Positions 30,683 through 38,085 of a stretch of 38,085 bases of DNA are shown in pieces; the first letter of the stretch is position 1, and the number at the start of each line of letters is the position of its first letter. Origin of the DNA: Corallococcus sp. CA053C (GTDB lineage: Bacteria; Myxococcota; Myxococcia; Myxococcales; Myxococcaceae); NCBI RefSeq assembly GCF_003611675.1, contig NZ_RAWA01000045.1, positions 1 to 38,085 on the forward strand, written 5' to 3'. The notes under the pieces are model-generated. The model made no database searches. It was not told the origin of the DNA and saw only the letters and a program-made list of their open reading frames with translations. The position numbers and the translations under genes are program-made.

Positions 30683-33600
30683 CGCCGCGCCGCCGCCGCG
30701 CCAGCCACGCGAGCGCCCCCAGCCCGAAGGCCGTCACGCCCGAGCCACCGCCGGAGCAGCCACAACCCGACGAGGAAGGAGGCGGCGCGGGCGGCTGGGA
30801 CACCGCCACGTCCCGCAGCTTTGCGACGCCTGAATACGTGGGCGTGCTCAAGAGCCCCGGACGCACCACGTAGGTGAGCGTCGCGGTCGCGCCCGCGGCC
30901 AGCGTCACCGGCGCCACCGTGAAGCGGCCGCCCTCCACCTCCGTGGGCGTCACGCGCTGACCGTCCAGCTTCACGCTGTCGGGCAGCAGCTCCGCGCCGG
31001 TGGCGACCTCCTCGTAGCGCAGGGACGCGACGCCGCACGCGGAGTCGTTGCGCAGCGTCACCACGACGCCCACCTGTCCCGAGTCGGAGCTCGTGGCCAG
31101 CTCGGTGCTGCGCTCCACCGTCACGAAGGGCCGGGCGCCAATGCGCACCACGTGCTCGCGCGTCGTCTCGGCGGCCCCCTGCGCGGTCGCCTTCACGTGG
31201 AGGGTGATGAACTCCCCCACGAGCGACTCCAGCTCCGTATCCGCCGTGGCCACCTCCACCATGTCACCGCTCGACTGGAGCGACGCGAGCGTAGGCCCCA
31301 GCGAATGGCTCCAGGCCAGGTCCACCACCGTGCACGCACCCTCCGGGAAGGTCTGCCGCAGCGTGCCCCGGGCCCCCTCGCCACAGGTGGCGATGACCTC
31401 ACCGCTCACGTCCCCCAGCACCACGTCGCGCGCGTAGCGCGGGTACGGCTGGGAGTGCTCGGACACCTCGATCGCGCCGGTGCCCAGCGTCTCGTAGACG
31501 CGGACGCGCAAGGTGTAGCTCGCTTCGCCGCAGGTGGGGGGCAGCGCCAGGTCGAAGCTGTCCGAGACGCCGGCGAACGTCTGCGTGGCGAGCACCCGAC
31601 CCGGGACCCCGGGCGCGGACTCGGGCTCCTCCAGCGTCGCCACCGTGGTGAGGGCGCGATCGCTCGTGCAGTTGAGCAGCGGCGTCGTCGTCACATGGCC
31701 GCGCACCCTGCGCTCCTCCGGCGGGTCCAGTTCCAGCCCGAGCGCCACCGTCTTCAGGGGGGCCCAGCGCGGCAGCACCTTCACCTGGACGTCGGAGACC
31801 GGGCCATCCAGGACGCGCCCTTCCACCGTGATGCGGTTGAACGCGCGCAGCGTCAGCGCCGTGTCGACGCACGACTGCGAGCTGACCAGCACGGAGTCCG
31901 CCCCGACCGGCGTCGGGCCCACGGGAGCGCCGCTCCCGACGACCGTCACCGCCACGTTCGACGGGTTGTCCGTCACCGCCCACAGCGTGGAGACGGCAGG
32001 CAACCCCTGGACTCCCGCGCACACGTGGTTCGGCTGGAGGGGGAACAGGGCCGTCCCGGAGTAGACCTCGCGCGTGGCGGTCGCGAACGGAGCCTCGGGA
32101 GGTCCCCAGGGATGGATCGTCACCTGGACGGGCGTGAGCGCGGACGTCAGCTCGCCATCGTTCGCGCGCACCCCGTAGGTGAAGAGGTTGCCGCCTGGCT
32201 TGCAGCGGTCCGCCTTGTCCAACACCGGGTTGAGCGTGGCCACCGTGTCCGTCGTCTCGAGCTTCGGGGCCCTGGGGTTGGTGGATGACTCCCAGAGGTA
32301 CTTGACGGGCGCGCAGCCGAAAAAGCCCGGTCGGGGGGTGAGCGTGCCCCGGACACCGCCCGCGAAGAAGACCCCGCCCTCCACCGACTCGGGGGCGCCC
32401 GCGGGCGCGTCGGGGGGCCGCGTGTGCTTCACCTGCAGCGCCACCGTCCGCGTCGTGTCGTGCGCGGCGAGGCCGTCCGAGGCCACCAGGTCGACGAACG
32501 CCGTCTGGCTCGCGCAGAAGCCCGAGGCCGCGGTCAACGCCAGCGTGAGGCCGTTGCCTCCCGAGGGATTCGCCTCCGGGACGGCGGTGAGCAGGCCGCT
32601 GGGATCGCGCAGCGTGGCCGTCATCCGCACGGCGTCCCCGTCGTTGTCCACCACGTCGAGGGGCAGCTTCTGCTGCGAGCCCTCCGCGACGTCGTAGGGC
32701 TGCGTCACGTTCAGCACCGGCCTCGCGGTGTTCTCGTAGATGAAGATGTTCTGCGTGGGCCGGGGAAAGATGGCGACGCAGTACGACGCGCCCGAGCACG
32801 CGACCTGCGCGGCCGACTCGTTGCTGGCCGTGCTGAACTTCGGGTTGCCGCGCCACACGGAGCCGGGCACGGCGGACGGCAGCACCGGCTCCGCGCTGAG
32901 CGCCGCCACTTGTCCGCCCTGCTGCTTGACGAACATCAGGCCGAAGCCGACGCCCGCGTTGGAGCCACTCGCCACGTCGAAGGCGAGCGCATCCACCGAC
33001 ATCAGGCCGCCATCCAACGGCACCGGATCAAACGGCGACGAGGTGCTTCCCAGCGTCCCGCGGAACAGGCCCGTGTCGTTGCCGAAGTACGCGAGCGGCT
33101 TCGCCGGATCCACGCCGGGCAACAGCGCCACGGAGCGCGCTGCGTTGGGAGGCGTCACGCCCTGGGCCGGATAGGCCTGCGCGGTCGTGCCCCGGTACCA
33201 GACGAAGTTGGCCTTCGTCGGCGACACGGAGAACAGGGCGTGCGCGAAGCCGTCCGCCTGGGGAGGCAGCACCGCCAGCTGCGGCCGGGCGACGGCGCTC
33301 GGCAGCGGCATCGCCAGGGTGCCCCACTCCGCGTTGCCCTCCTTCGGGACGAGCGAGGAGCGGAACTCCCAGCTCACGGGAGACACCTTGGCGGCCGCGT
33401 AGCCCACGCCCGCGTCCGGGCTGAAGCGCACCGCGGGCAGTTCCTCCGGGCTGTCCGGGAACAGGCTCTTGCCCTCGTCCGGAGAACATCCGCCGACGCC
33501 GTGCAGGGTGCCGTCGTCGCGGACGCCCACCACGCAGTTCGTCCCGCGCAGGTAGCTGCCCGCCATGCCGCCCGACAGGCTGGAGACGCCGCCGTCCTGG

Positions 33601-33758
33601 GAGATGAACAGCTCCAGGTCGGTCGCCACGGCGAAGAAGCCGGGTCGGAAGACGACGACGTCCTTCGGAATGCCGTTCTGGGTCTGGGTGGTGGTCCAGC
33701 CCGCATGCGCCACCGCGGCGACCCACACCAGGCCGAAGCCAACCCTCCAGGCTCGCAT
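30666..33758 (-). CDS. Large secreted protein with MYXO-CTERM sorting tail
   Basis: A 1030-residue protein. It has a signal peptide at residues 1-19 (VAAVAHA), a beta-rich N-terminal half that may be a propeller or sensor (repeats such as FAVATDLELFISQDGG), then Ig/cadherin-like beta domains (for example YDVAEGSQQKLPLDVVDNDG), a DUF11-like final repeat (VGVVVTLRNDSACGVASLRY), and the tail SSGCGCSGGG, membrane helix, then RRRRG. The tail is the MYXO-CTERM signal, used to lipidate or anchor proteins on the cell surface in this phylum. It starts at ATG 33758, 24 bp after the barrel gene, so the two are probably one operon. Its ligand or role is unknown. Confidence 0.88.
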   Translation of the reverse strand: MRAWRVGFGLVWVAAVAHAGWTTTQTQNGIPKDVVVFRPGFFAVATDLELFISQDGGVSSLSGGMAGSYLRGTNCVVGVRDDGTLHGVGGCSPDEGKSLFPDSPEELPAVRFSPDAGVGYAAAKVSPVSWEFRSSLVPKEGNAEWGTLAMPLPSAVARPQLAVLPPQADGFAHALFSVSPTKANFVWYRGTTAQAYPAQGVTPPNAARSVALLPGVDPAKPLAYFGNDTGLFRGTLGSTSSPFDPVPLDGGLMSVDALAFDVASGSNAGVGFGLMFVKQQGGQVAALSAEPVLPSAVPGSVWRGNPKFSTASNESAAQVACSGASYCVAIFPRPTQNIFIYENTARPVLNVTQPYDVAEGSQQKLPLDVVDNDGDAVRMTATLRDPSGLLTAVPEANPSGGNGLTLALTAASGFCASQTAFVDLVASDGLAAHDTTRTVALQVKHTRPPDAPAGAPESVEGGVFFAGGVRGTLTPRPGFFGCAPVKYLWESSTNPRAPKLETTDTVATLNPVLDKADRCKPGGNLFTYGVRANDGELTSALTPVQVTIHPWGPPEAPFATATREVYSGTALFPLQPNHVCAGVQGLPAVSTLWAVTDNPSNVAVTVVGSGAPVGPTPVGADSVLVSSQSCVDTALTLRAFNRITVEGRVLDGPVSDVQVKVLPRWAPLKTVALGLELDPPEERRVRGHVTTTPLLNCTSDRALTTVATLEEPESAPGVPGRVLATQTFAGVSDSFDLALPPTCGEASYTLRVRVYETLGTGAIEVSEHSQPYPRYARDVVLGDVSGEVIATCGEGARGTLRQTFPEGACTVVDLAWSHSLGPTLASLQSSGDMVEVATADTELESLVGEFITLHVKATAQGAAETTREHVVRIGARPFVTVERSTELATSSDSGQVGVVVTLRNDSACGVASLRYEEVATGAELLPDSVKLDGQRVTPTEVEGGRFTVAPVTLAAGATATLTYVVRPGLLSTPTYSGVAKLRDVAVSQPPAPPPSSSGCGCSGGGSGVTAFGLGALAWLARRRRGVRARS

Positions 33759-33782
33759 GTTCGACGTCCCTTCACTCGGCTT

Positions 33783-36700
33783 CTAGTAGGCCACTTCCGC
33801 CCGCAGGTAGAGGCGATCCGGAGCATCCACCGATTCCGCTCCCAGACCCAAACCGCTGAAGCCCAGGACGGTGTACCCCAGAGCGACCCGGAGGCGCTCG
33901 TCCAGCCGGTACGCCACCTCCGCCCGGAGGGCATCCAGGCCCTGGCCGTCCGTCGCGGACGTGCGCCGGGCGGCCTCCACTCCGACCTCCAGTCCGCCCA
34001 CCACCCGCACCGACGGGCGCAGCGTGCCCGTCCACACCCACTGGGACGACGCCCCCAGGCTGGCCCGCCCGGCATGCAGCCCCGCCGCCACGGAGAGTCG
34101 GTCTCCCACACGCACCGCAGGCATCAGCGACAGCGTCTGGAACGTCCGGTCTCCAAAGGCCCCGCGGATGCCGGGAGACAGCTCGCGCGTGAGGCCGTAG
34201 CGGGCGACCACCAGCCAGGGGCCCGGCCGCCACGCGAGCGCCGCGAAGCCCTCCGCGAACCGCGCCTCCAGTCCGTCCAGGCCCGCCGTGTGCGCGAAGT
34301 CCAACCGGCCCGACGCCGTCACGTCGCGCACGAGCAGCGCCTCCGCGGCCAGCGCCAGCACCACCTGGGTGCGGTCCACCGGGACGGAGGGGCCCCGCGC
34401 GGGGATGCCCTCCTCGTGGCGGACCTCGGCGCGGACCTCCGCCCGCACGCGCTCGCGCAGCCACTGCGCGGAGACGCTGGCCACGTCGCGCGTCAGGTCG
34501 CCGGCGATGTCCAGCGGATGGCGCACGCCGCGCTCGTAGCGGGCCCCCACGCCGAAGCCGTCCAGCACCACCTGCTGGAAGCCCACCGCGCGGGCGAGGC
34601 GCAACGAGGTGGCGTCGTGCGCGCTCACGTCCTCCACGAACACCGTGGTGCCGTCCCCGACCTCCGTGCGGGCGCCCGTCACCGCGCGGCCGGCGCCGTG
34701 GTCCGGCCCGTCCACGTCCACGGAGTAGCCGCCGTAGAACACCTCCGGGCCCCGCCGCATCCGGGCGTCCAGCCACGCCTGCGGCCCGAGCTGCGGACCC
34801 CAGCCACCCTTGACGCCCACGGAGGCGTCCGGGCCCAGGGCCACGTCCACGCCCGCGGAGGTGAAGGTGTCATCCCAGCTGCCGGGGCCCGCGCCGCGCT
34901 CGTTGAGCCGCTGCCGGTGGCCGGCGGACACGACCACGCCGGGCGCCACGGTGAGGTGTCCCGCCAGGCCCGCGGAGGTGCGGCCGCCTTCGCGCAGGGG
35001 GCCGGTGCCGGGCACGTCCGTGGCGCGCAGCCAGCCGTCGCGCACCTCCACGCGCACGCCCCACGCGTCCTGCTCATAGCCCGCGGCGGCGCCCAGGGTG
35101 CGCGCGGCGAAGGGGGTGTTCTCGAAGGGCAGGCGCGGATCCGCGGAGCGGCGCTCGTCGCCCAGGAGCGTGAAGCGCAGCGGGCCCACGGGCTGGGTGG
35201 CGCGCAGGGAGAGCTGCCGGAAGCGCGCGGCCTCCAGGTGGGCGCCGTCGGAGAAGCCCCGCGAGCGCTCGCGCCACGCGGCGTCCACGGATCCGCCATG
35301 TCCCAGTGGCCCCGGTCCACTCACGCGCAGACCCACCGCTCCGCCGTGGTCGTCCTGCGTGCCGACGGGGCGGAGAAAGGACAGGCCGCCATCGTCCGAC
35401 ACGCCGAAGACGCCGGGCTCCACCGCGAGCCCCCGGCTGGTGGCGGCCTCGGCGAGCAGCGAGTACGCACCCACCCGTGTTTGCCCGCGGCCGGACAGCA
35501 GTTGGAAGGGAGTGCCCAGGCGGCGCTCGCGCACGGCGGCGAGTCCCACGGACGTGTCCCGCCAGCGCGCCCACGCTTCACCGCCCACGGTGTCGCGCGG
35601 ATCCCCGGAGCGCAGCACGGCGTAGTCCACGACGAGGACCGGCTCGGGGGCCTGGGTGAGGGCCTCCGTGCGGAGCAGCGCGGTGCCGGTGAGCATCGAC
35701 AGGGGCCGCGCGAGCAGGATGCGGCCCGCGAGGTAGTCGATGTCGTAGTCGCGTCCGCGGATCAGGTGCTGTTCGCCCAGGGGCAGGCCGGTGACGCCGT
35801 CGCGCACCTCCACGCGCACCAGCTCCGAGCCCTCCGCCACGGTGCTGCCGCCCAGGTAGTAGAGGCTGCCGCCGGTGGCCCGAAGCTCCTCGTGCGCGGG
35901 CGTCGCGGCGAGTCCGCGCGTCGGATCCACGAGCCCGCCCGCGAACACGTCCACGCCCACGCGCAGCTCGCCGACCTGCTTGTGGAGTTCGGCGAAGGGC
36001 CCGAAGAGGGGGTGGTGGTAGCGGCCCACCTCGCGGTCCTGTTGGAGCGCGCGGTAGGTGCCGAAGCCCGCGCGGCCATATTGCTCGTGACGGGCCTCCA
36101 GGCGCAGCAGTCCCTCGGAGGGGTTCGGGGTGAGGGACACGGAGGCATCGCCCCACTCCGCGGGAGACAGGTCGGGATCCCGCCAGCGGTCGAAGCGTTC
36201 AGGCACCCGTGGACGCAGCCAGTCCGCGAGGGGCGCGTCCTTGAGCTGGCGCACGTCGGTGTCGCGAAGGTCCAGCTCGCCGACGAGCTGCACCGGCCCC
36301 ACCTGCGCCTCGGCATGGGCCGCGCCACGGCCCCGGAGCCGGAAGCCGCCGCCCGCGGGCGCGATGCTGGCTTCCAGGTCGAGCAGGCCCACGGCGAAGG
36401 GCTGGGCACGGGCTTCGAGCGACACCGTCACGGTGCTCGCGGGCTGACCCGGGGGTTGAAGGGAGAGGGGGACGTCGTTGCTCCCCGACACGAGGCGCAC
36501 GGGCAGGCCGACGCGACCTTCGGGGCCCACCACGACCTCGCCTTCGGGAGAGCGTACGCGGGTGCCGGGAGGCGCCTCCAACGACAGGCGCGTCTCACCG
36601 GTGGGCAGCGGAGCGGCGTCGGACGCAAGGCCGTGCAAGGCGCCCAGGCGCTGCACCTCGCGGGGGATGACGAGCCACCCGCTCTTCCCGCGTCGCAGCA

Positions 36701-37595
36701 CGTCGAAGCGCTGGTGGAAGAAGCTCACCGCGCCGCCCGACGCGGTGGTGGTGATGGGGACGACGTTCTCGCCCGGCTGGAGCGGCACCATCGCCTGCCA
36801 CGCGCCGGAGGCGTCCACCGTCGCATCCAGGTTGCCCGCGCGGACCCGAACACCCGGAGCGGCATGACCGGTGATCAGGAAGCGGAGGCCTTCGGGGGCG
36901 ACACGGGCCTCGGGAGGACGGCCGGGTGCGGTCGCGGTCGGCGCGGAGGCAGGTGCGGCGGTGGCGCGCACGGCGAAGTCCTGGAGGATGACGGCGCCCC
37001 AGGGCACCTCCACGGTCGCGGCCTTCGGGGACACCTGGCTGGAGGGCGGCAGGCTGCGCGGATCCACCTTGAGCAGGTGACGCCCGGGACGCAGGTGGAG
37101 GCCGTCGGTCAGGTCCGGCAGGCGCGAGTCCACACCGGTGAGGTGGTAGCGCCCGGCGGCATCGGTGCGCACCTCGCGGCCGGTGGCGAGCACCAGCCGC
37201 ACGCTCGCGACTCCGGGCTCCTCGGGGCTACAGCGACCGTCGCCATCCACGTCCAGGCAGACACGACCGGCGATGGTCGAAGCCTGGGTGGCCAGGTCCG
37301 AGGACAGCGCCTGCGCGGCAGCCTCCGGCGAAAGCAGGAGAACGGCGATGGTGAAGCAACCGACGATGAACCGTCCCAAGGCGAAGCGCGCGGAAGCGAG
37401 TGACGGAGAGATGCGCGCCGAGGCCGCATCTTCTCGATGACCGTCACGCGAAGCGAAGCGTCCAGAGGCGAAGCATGCGAATCCGAGCGCCAGAGAAGCG
37501 CACTCCAAGGCCGCACTTTCTCGACGGCCATCACCCCGGAAGAAGCGCCCGAAGCCGGCGCGTCCGGAGTCGGGCCCCGGCGAGGAGCGCTTCAA
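33783..37595 (-). CDS. Large outer-membrane beta-barrel protein with N-terminal SdrD-B-like domain
   Basis: The maximal frame is 1270 residues from TTG 37595, which overlaps the stop of the preceding gene. A more natural start may be TTG 37379, which opens MGRFIVGCFTIAVLLLSPEA, an immediate signal peptide. The mature protein begins with STIAGRVCLDVDGDGRCSPE (SdrD-B/carboxypeptidase-regulatory-like, with a Ca2+-type DxDxD loop), then two Ig-like parts (for example ITGHAAPGVRVRAGNLDAT). From about residue 450 it has many alternating amphipathic strands (VGARYERGVRH, AGRASLGASSQ) ending in LYLRAEVAY, a terminal aromatic as in outer-membrane barrels. It is placed between the partial upstream gene and the MYXO-CTERM gene. 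Function is unknown; an export or assembly pore is inference. Confidence 0.8.
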   Translation of the reverse strand: MKRSSPGPDSGRAGFGRFFRGDGRRESAALECASLALGFACFASGRFASRDGHREDAASARISPSLASARFALGRFIVGCFTIAVLLLSPEAAAQALSSDLATQASTIAGRVCLDVDGDGRCSPEEPGVASVRLVLATGREVRTDAAGRYHLTGVDSRLPDLTDGLHLRPGRHLLKVDPRSLPPSSQVSPKAATVEVPWGAVILQDFAVRATAAPASAPTATAPGRPPEARVAPEGLRFLITGHAAPGVRVRAGNLDATVDASGAWQAMVPLQPGENVVPITTTASGGAVSFFHQRFDVLRRGKSGWLVIPREVQRLGALHGLASDAAPLPTGETRLSLEAPPGTRVRSPEGEVVVGPEGRVGLPVRLVSGSNDVPLSLQPPGQPASTVTVSLEARAQPFAVGLLDLEASIAPAGGGFRLRGRGAAHAEAQVGPVQLVGELDLRDTDVRQLKDAPLADWLRPRVPERFDRWRDPDLSPAEWGDASVSLTPNPSEGLLRLEARHEQYGRAGFGTYRALQQDREVGRYHHPLFGPFAELHKQVGELRVGVDVFAGGLVDPTRGLAATPAHEELRATGGSLYYLGGSTVAEGSELVRVEVRDGVTGLPLGEQHLIRGRDYDIDYLAGRILLARPLSMLTGTALLRTEALTQAPEPVLVVDYAVLRSGDPRDTVGGEAWARWRDTSVGLAAVRERRLGTPFQLLSGRGQTRVGAYSLLAEAATSRGLAVEPGVFGVSDDGGLSFLRPVGTQDDHGGAVGLRVSGPGPLGHGGSVDAAWRERSRGFSDGAHLEAARFRQLSLRATQPVGPLRFTLLGDERRSADPRLPFENTPFAARTLGAAAGYEQDAWGVRVEVRDGWLRATDVPGTGPLREGGRTSAGLAGHLTVAPGVVVSAGHRQRLNERGAGPGSWDDTFTSAGVDVALGPDASVGVKGGWGPQLGPQAWLDARMRRGPEVFYGGYSVDVDGPDHGAGRAVTGARTEVGDGTTVFVEDVSAHDATSLRLARAVGFQQVVLDGFGVGARYERGVRHPLDIAGDLTRDVASVSAQWLRERVRAEVRAEVRHEEGIPARGPSVPVDRTQVVLALAAEALLVRDVTASGRLDFAHTAGLDGLEARFAEGFAALAWRPGPWLVVARYGLTRELSPGIRGAFGDRTFQTLSLMPAVRVGDRLSVAAGLHAGRASLGASSQWVWTGTLRPSVRVVGGLEVGVEAARRTSATDGQGLDALRAEVAYRLDERLRVALGYTVLGFSGLGLGAESVDAPDRLYLRAEVAY

Positions 37596-37622
37596 GGCTG
37601 CACCTCTTCGATGGCCGTCACG
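37362..37622. repeat. Three in-frame 87-bp tandem copies of a gene junction
   Basis: Units at 37362-37448, 37449-37535 and 37536-37622 are each 87 bp. On the minus strand each begins with a variant of GTGACGGCCATCGAGAA, passes GTGCGGCCT, and ends with a CTTCGG-like segment. The first unit in reading order holds the last codons and stop (TTGA) of the upstream gene. In the next two units the same position reads TTGG and TCGG, so the stop is lost. Divergence between units is substantial, so the duplication is not recent. Confidence 0.8.
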
Positions 37623-38085
37623 CCCGTGCGCACGTCCGCCACGGACACGCTCACGGCGCCCTTCGCGCCACGCACCGTGAAGCGCGTGAGCCCGTCACGC
37701 ACCGTCTCGTCGGACCGCTCGCCCTCGGACAGCGCGATGTACACCGGCCGGTCCACCAGCACCTGGCCCCGCGAGTCCTCCACCCAGCACGTCACACGCG
37801 CGCCCTCCACGCGCACCCGCACGTTGACCGGCAACGGCGGCCCCACGTCCACGCGCCGCGACACAGGCGCGGGCACCAGCGGAGCCTGTTCGGGGAACAC
37901 CGGTCCCTGCGCACCCAGCACGTGCACCGTGACATCGAGTCCCGGCCACACGCCGTGCGCCACGCGCACCACGCCGGGACGCAGCGGCCCGAGCACCACC
38001 GTGCCGTCCTCCCCCGTCACCTTCTCCGCGCCATCCACGCGCAGCGGCTGTCGAGGCACCGGCCAGCCCGCGAGGTCCGCCACCC
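37592..38085 (-). CDS. Secreted-type beta-domain protein, 5' end outside window
   Basis: The last 163 or so residues of a protein whose start lies beyond the right edge. The visible part is strand-rich (VTGEDGTVVLGPLRPGVVRV; VRVRVEGARVTCWVEDSRGQ; TRFTVRGAKGAVSVSVADVR), like carboxypeptidase-regulatory or Ig-like modules of surface proteins, and the gene belongs to the same operon as the barrel and MYXO-CTERM genes. A GTG at 38083 is in frame but is probably internal. The stop codon (TGA, 37592-37594) overlaps the TTG of the barrel gene. No family name can be given. Confidence 0.7.
   Translation of the reverse strand, partial: VADLAGWPVPRQPLRVDGAEKVTGEDGTVVLGPLRPGVVRVAHGVWPGLDVTVHVLGAQGPVFPEQAPLVPAPVSRRVDVGPPLPVNVRVRVEGARVTCWVEDSRGQVLVDRPVYIALSEGERSDETVRDGLTRFTVRGAKGAVSVSVADVRTGVTAIEEVQP

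Noticed and set aside
32424-37403. A 1659-codon plus-strand open frame opposite the barrel and MYXO-CTERM genes
   Set aside because: It is rich in Arg/His/Gln/Ala with no domain or membrane pattern, as expected from the antisense of GC-biased coding DNA; the minus-strand genes have signal peptides and recognisable tails.

Overview
The window is very GC-rich and gene-dense, and it looks like a chromosome segment from a myxobacterium. Myxococcaceae (for example Corallococcus or Myxococcus) is my inference. The grounds are a protein ending in a MYXO-CTERM-type tail (Cys/Gly cluster, membrane helix, arginine run), a PEGA-domain pseudokinase, a response regulator fused to a DUF4388/PATAN-type module, an MshEN-domain protein with a long Pro/Ala linker, and several outer-surface proteins and lipoproteins. 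No rRNA, tRNA or CRISPR array was seen.

Left part (1-8987). Mostly ordinary metabolic and house-keeping genes: an O6-alkylguanine methyltransferase cut by the left edge, a PEP mutase/isocitrate lyase-family enzyme, a SAM methyltransferase, a DUF1579 protein, a zinc alcohol dehydrogenase, a TMEM165/UPF0016 transporter with a convincing yybP-ykoY (Mn2+) riboswitch upstream, a ribbon-helix-helix protein coupled to a 21-codon ORF, a BamE/OmlA-like lipoprotein, a UPF0104 membrane protein, YacG, a short MgtE-type transporter and a PIG3-type quinone oxidoreductase.

Accessory island (about 8988-12280). Composition drops sharply here. It holds a 69-bp-period repeat, a 284-bp element with near-perfect 24-bp inverted ends that encloses a broken IS66-type orfA, about 260 bp of unassigned DNA, and one large AT-richer gene. 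That gene encodes a SIR2-like NAD-binding domain fused to a Ser/Thr protein kinase domain and an unassigned C-terminal region. It is the best candidate for an undescribed system, probably anti-phage or abortive-infection. It stands alone and sits beside IS debris.

Middle (12281-22117). A YjbR/MmcQ-like protein, an arginase/agmatinase-family enzyme, a receiver-ATPase hybrid that lacks the phosphoacceptor histidine, a DegP-type periplasmic protease with two PDZ domains, a membrane pseudokinase with PEGA-like repeats, a lipoprotein with a proprotein-convertase P domain, and a thioredoxin-like protein translationally coupled to a membrane chemoreceptor.

Right part (22223-38085). A tightly overlapping four-gene operon on the minus strand (Fe/2OG oxygenase, PIG-L deacetylase, glycosyltransferase, methyltransferase carrying a PIG-L-like remnant) looks like a small sugar- or metabolite-modification pathway. 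Next come the MshEN protein, a glyoxalase-fold protein and the receiver-DUF4388 protein. The window ends with a three-gene minus-strand surface cluster: a protein cut by the right edge, a large predicted outer-membrane barrel, and the MYXO-CTERM protein. The junction between the first two of these contains three in-frame 87-bp tandem copies of the gene boundary itself.
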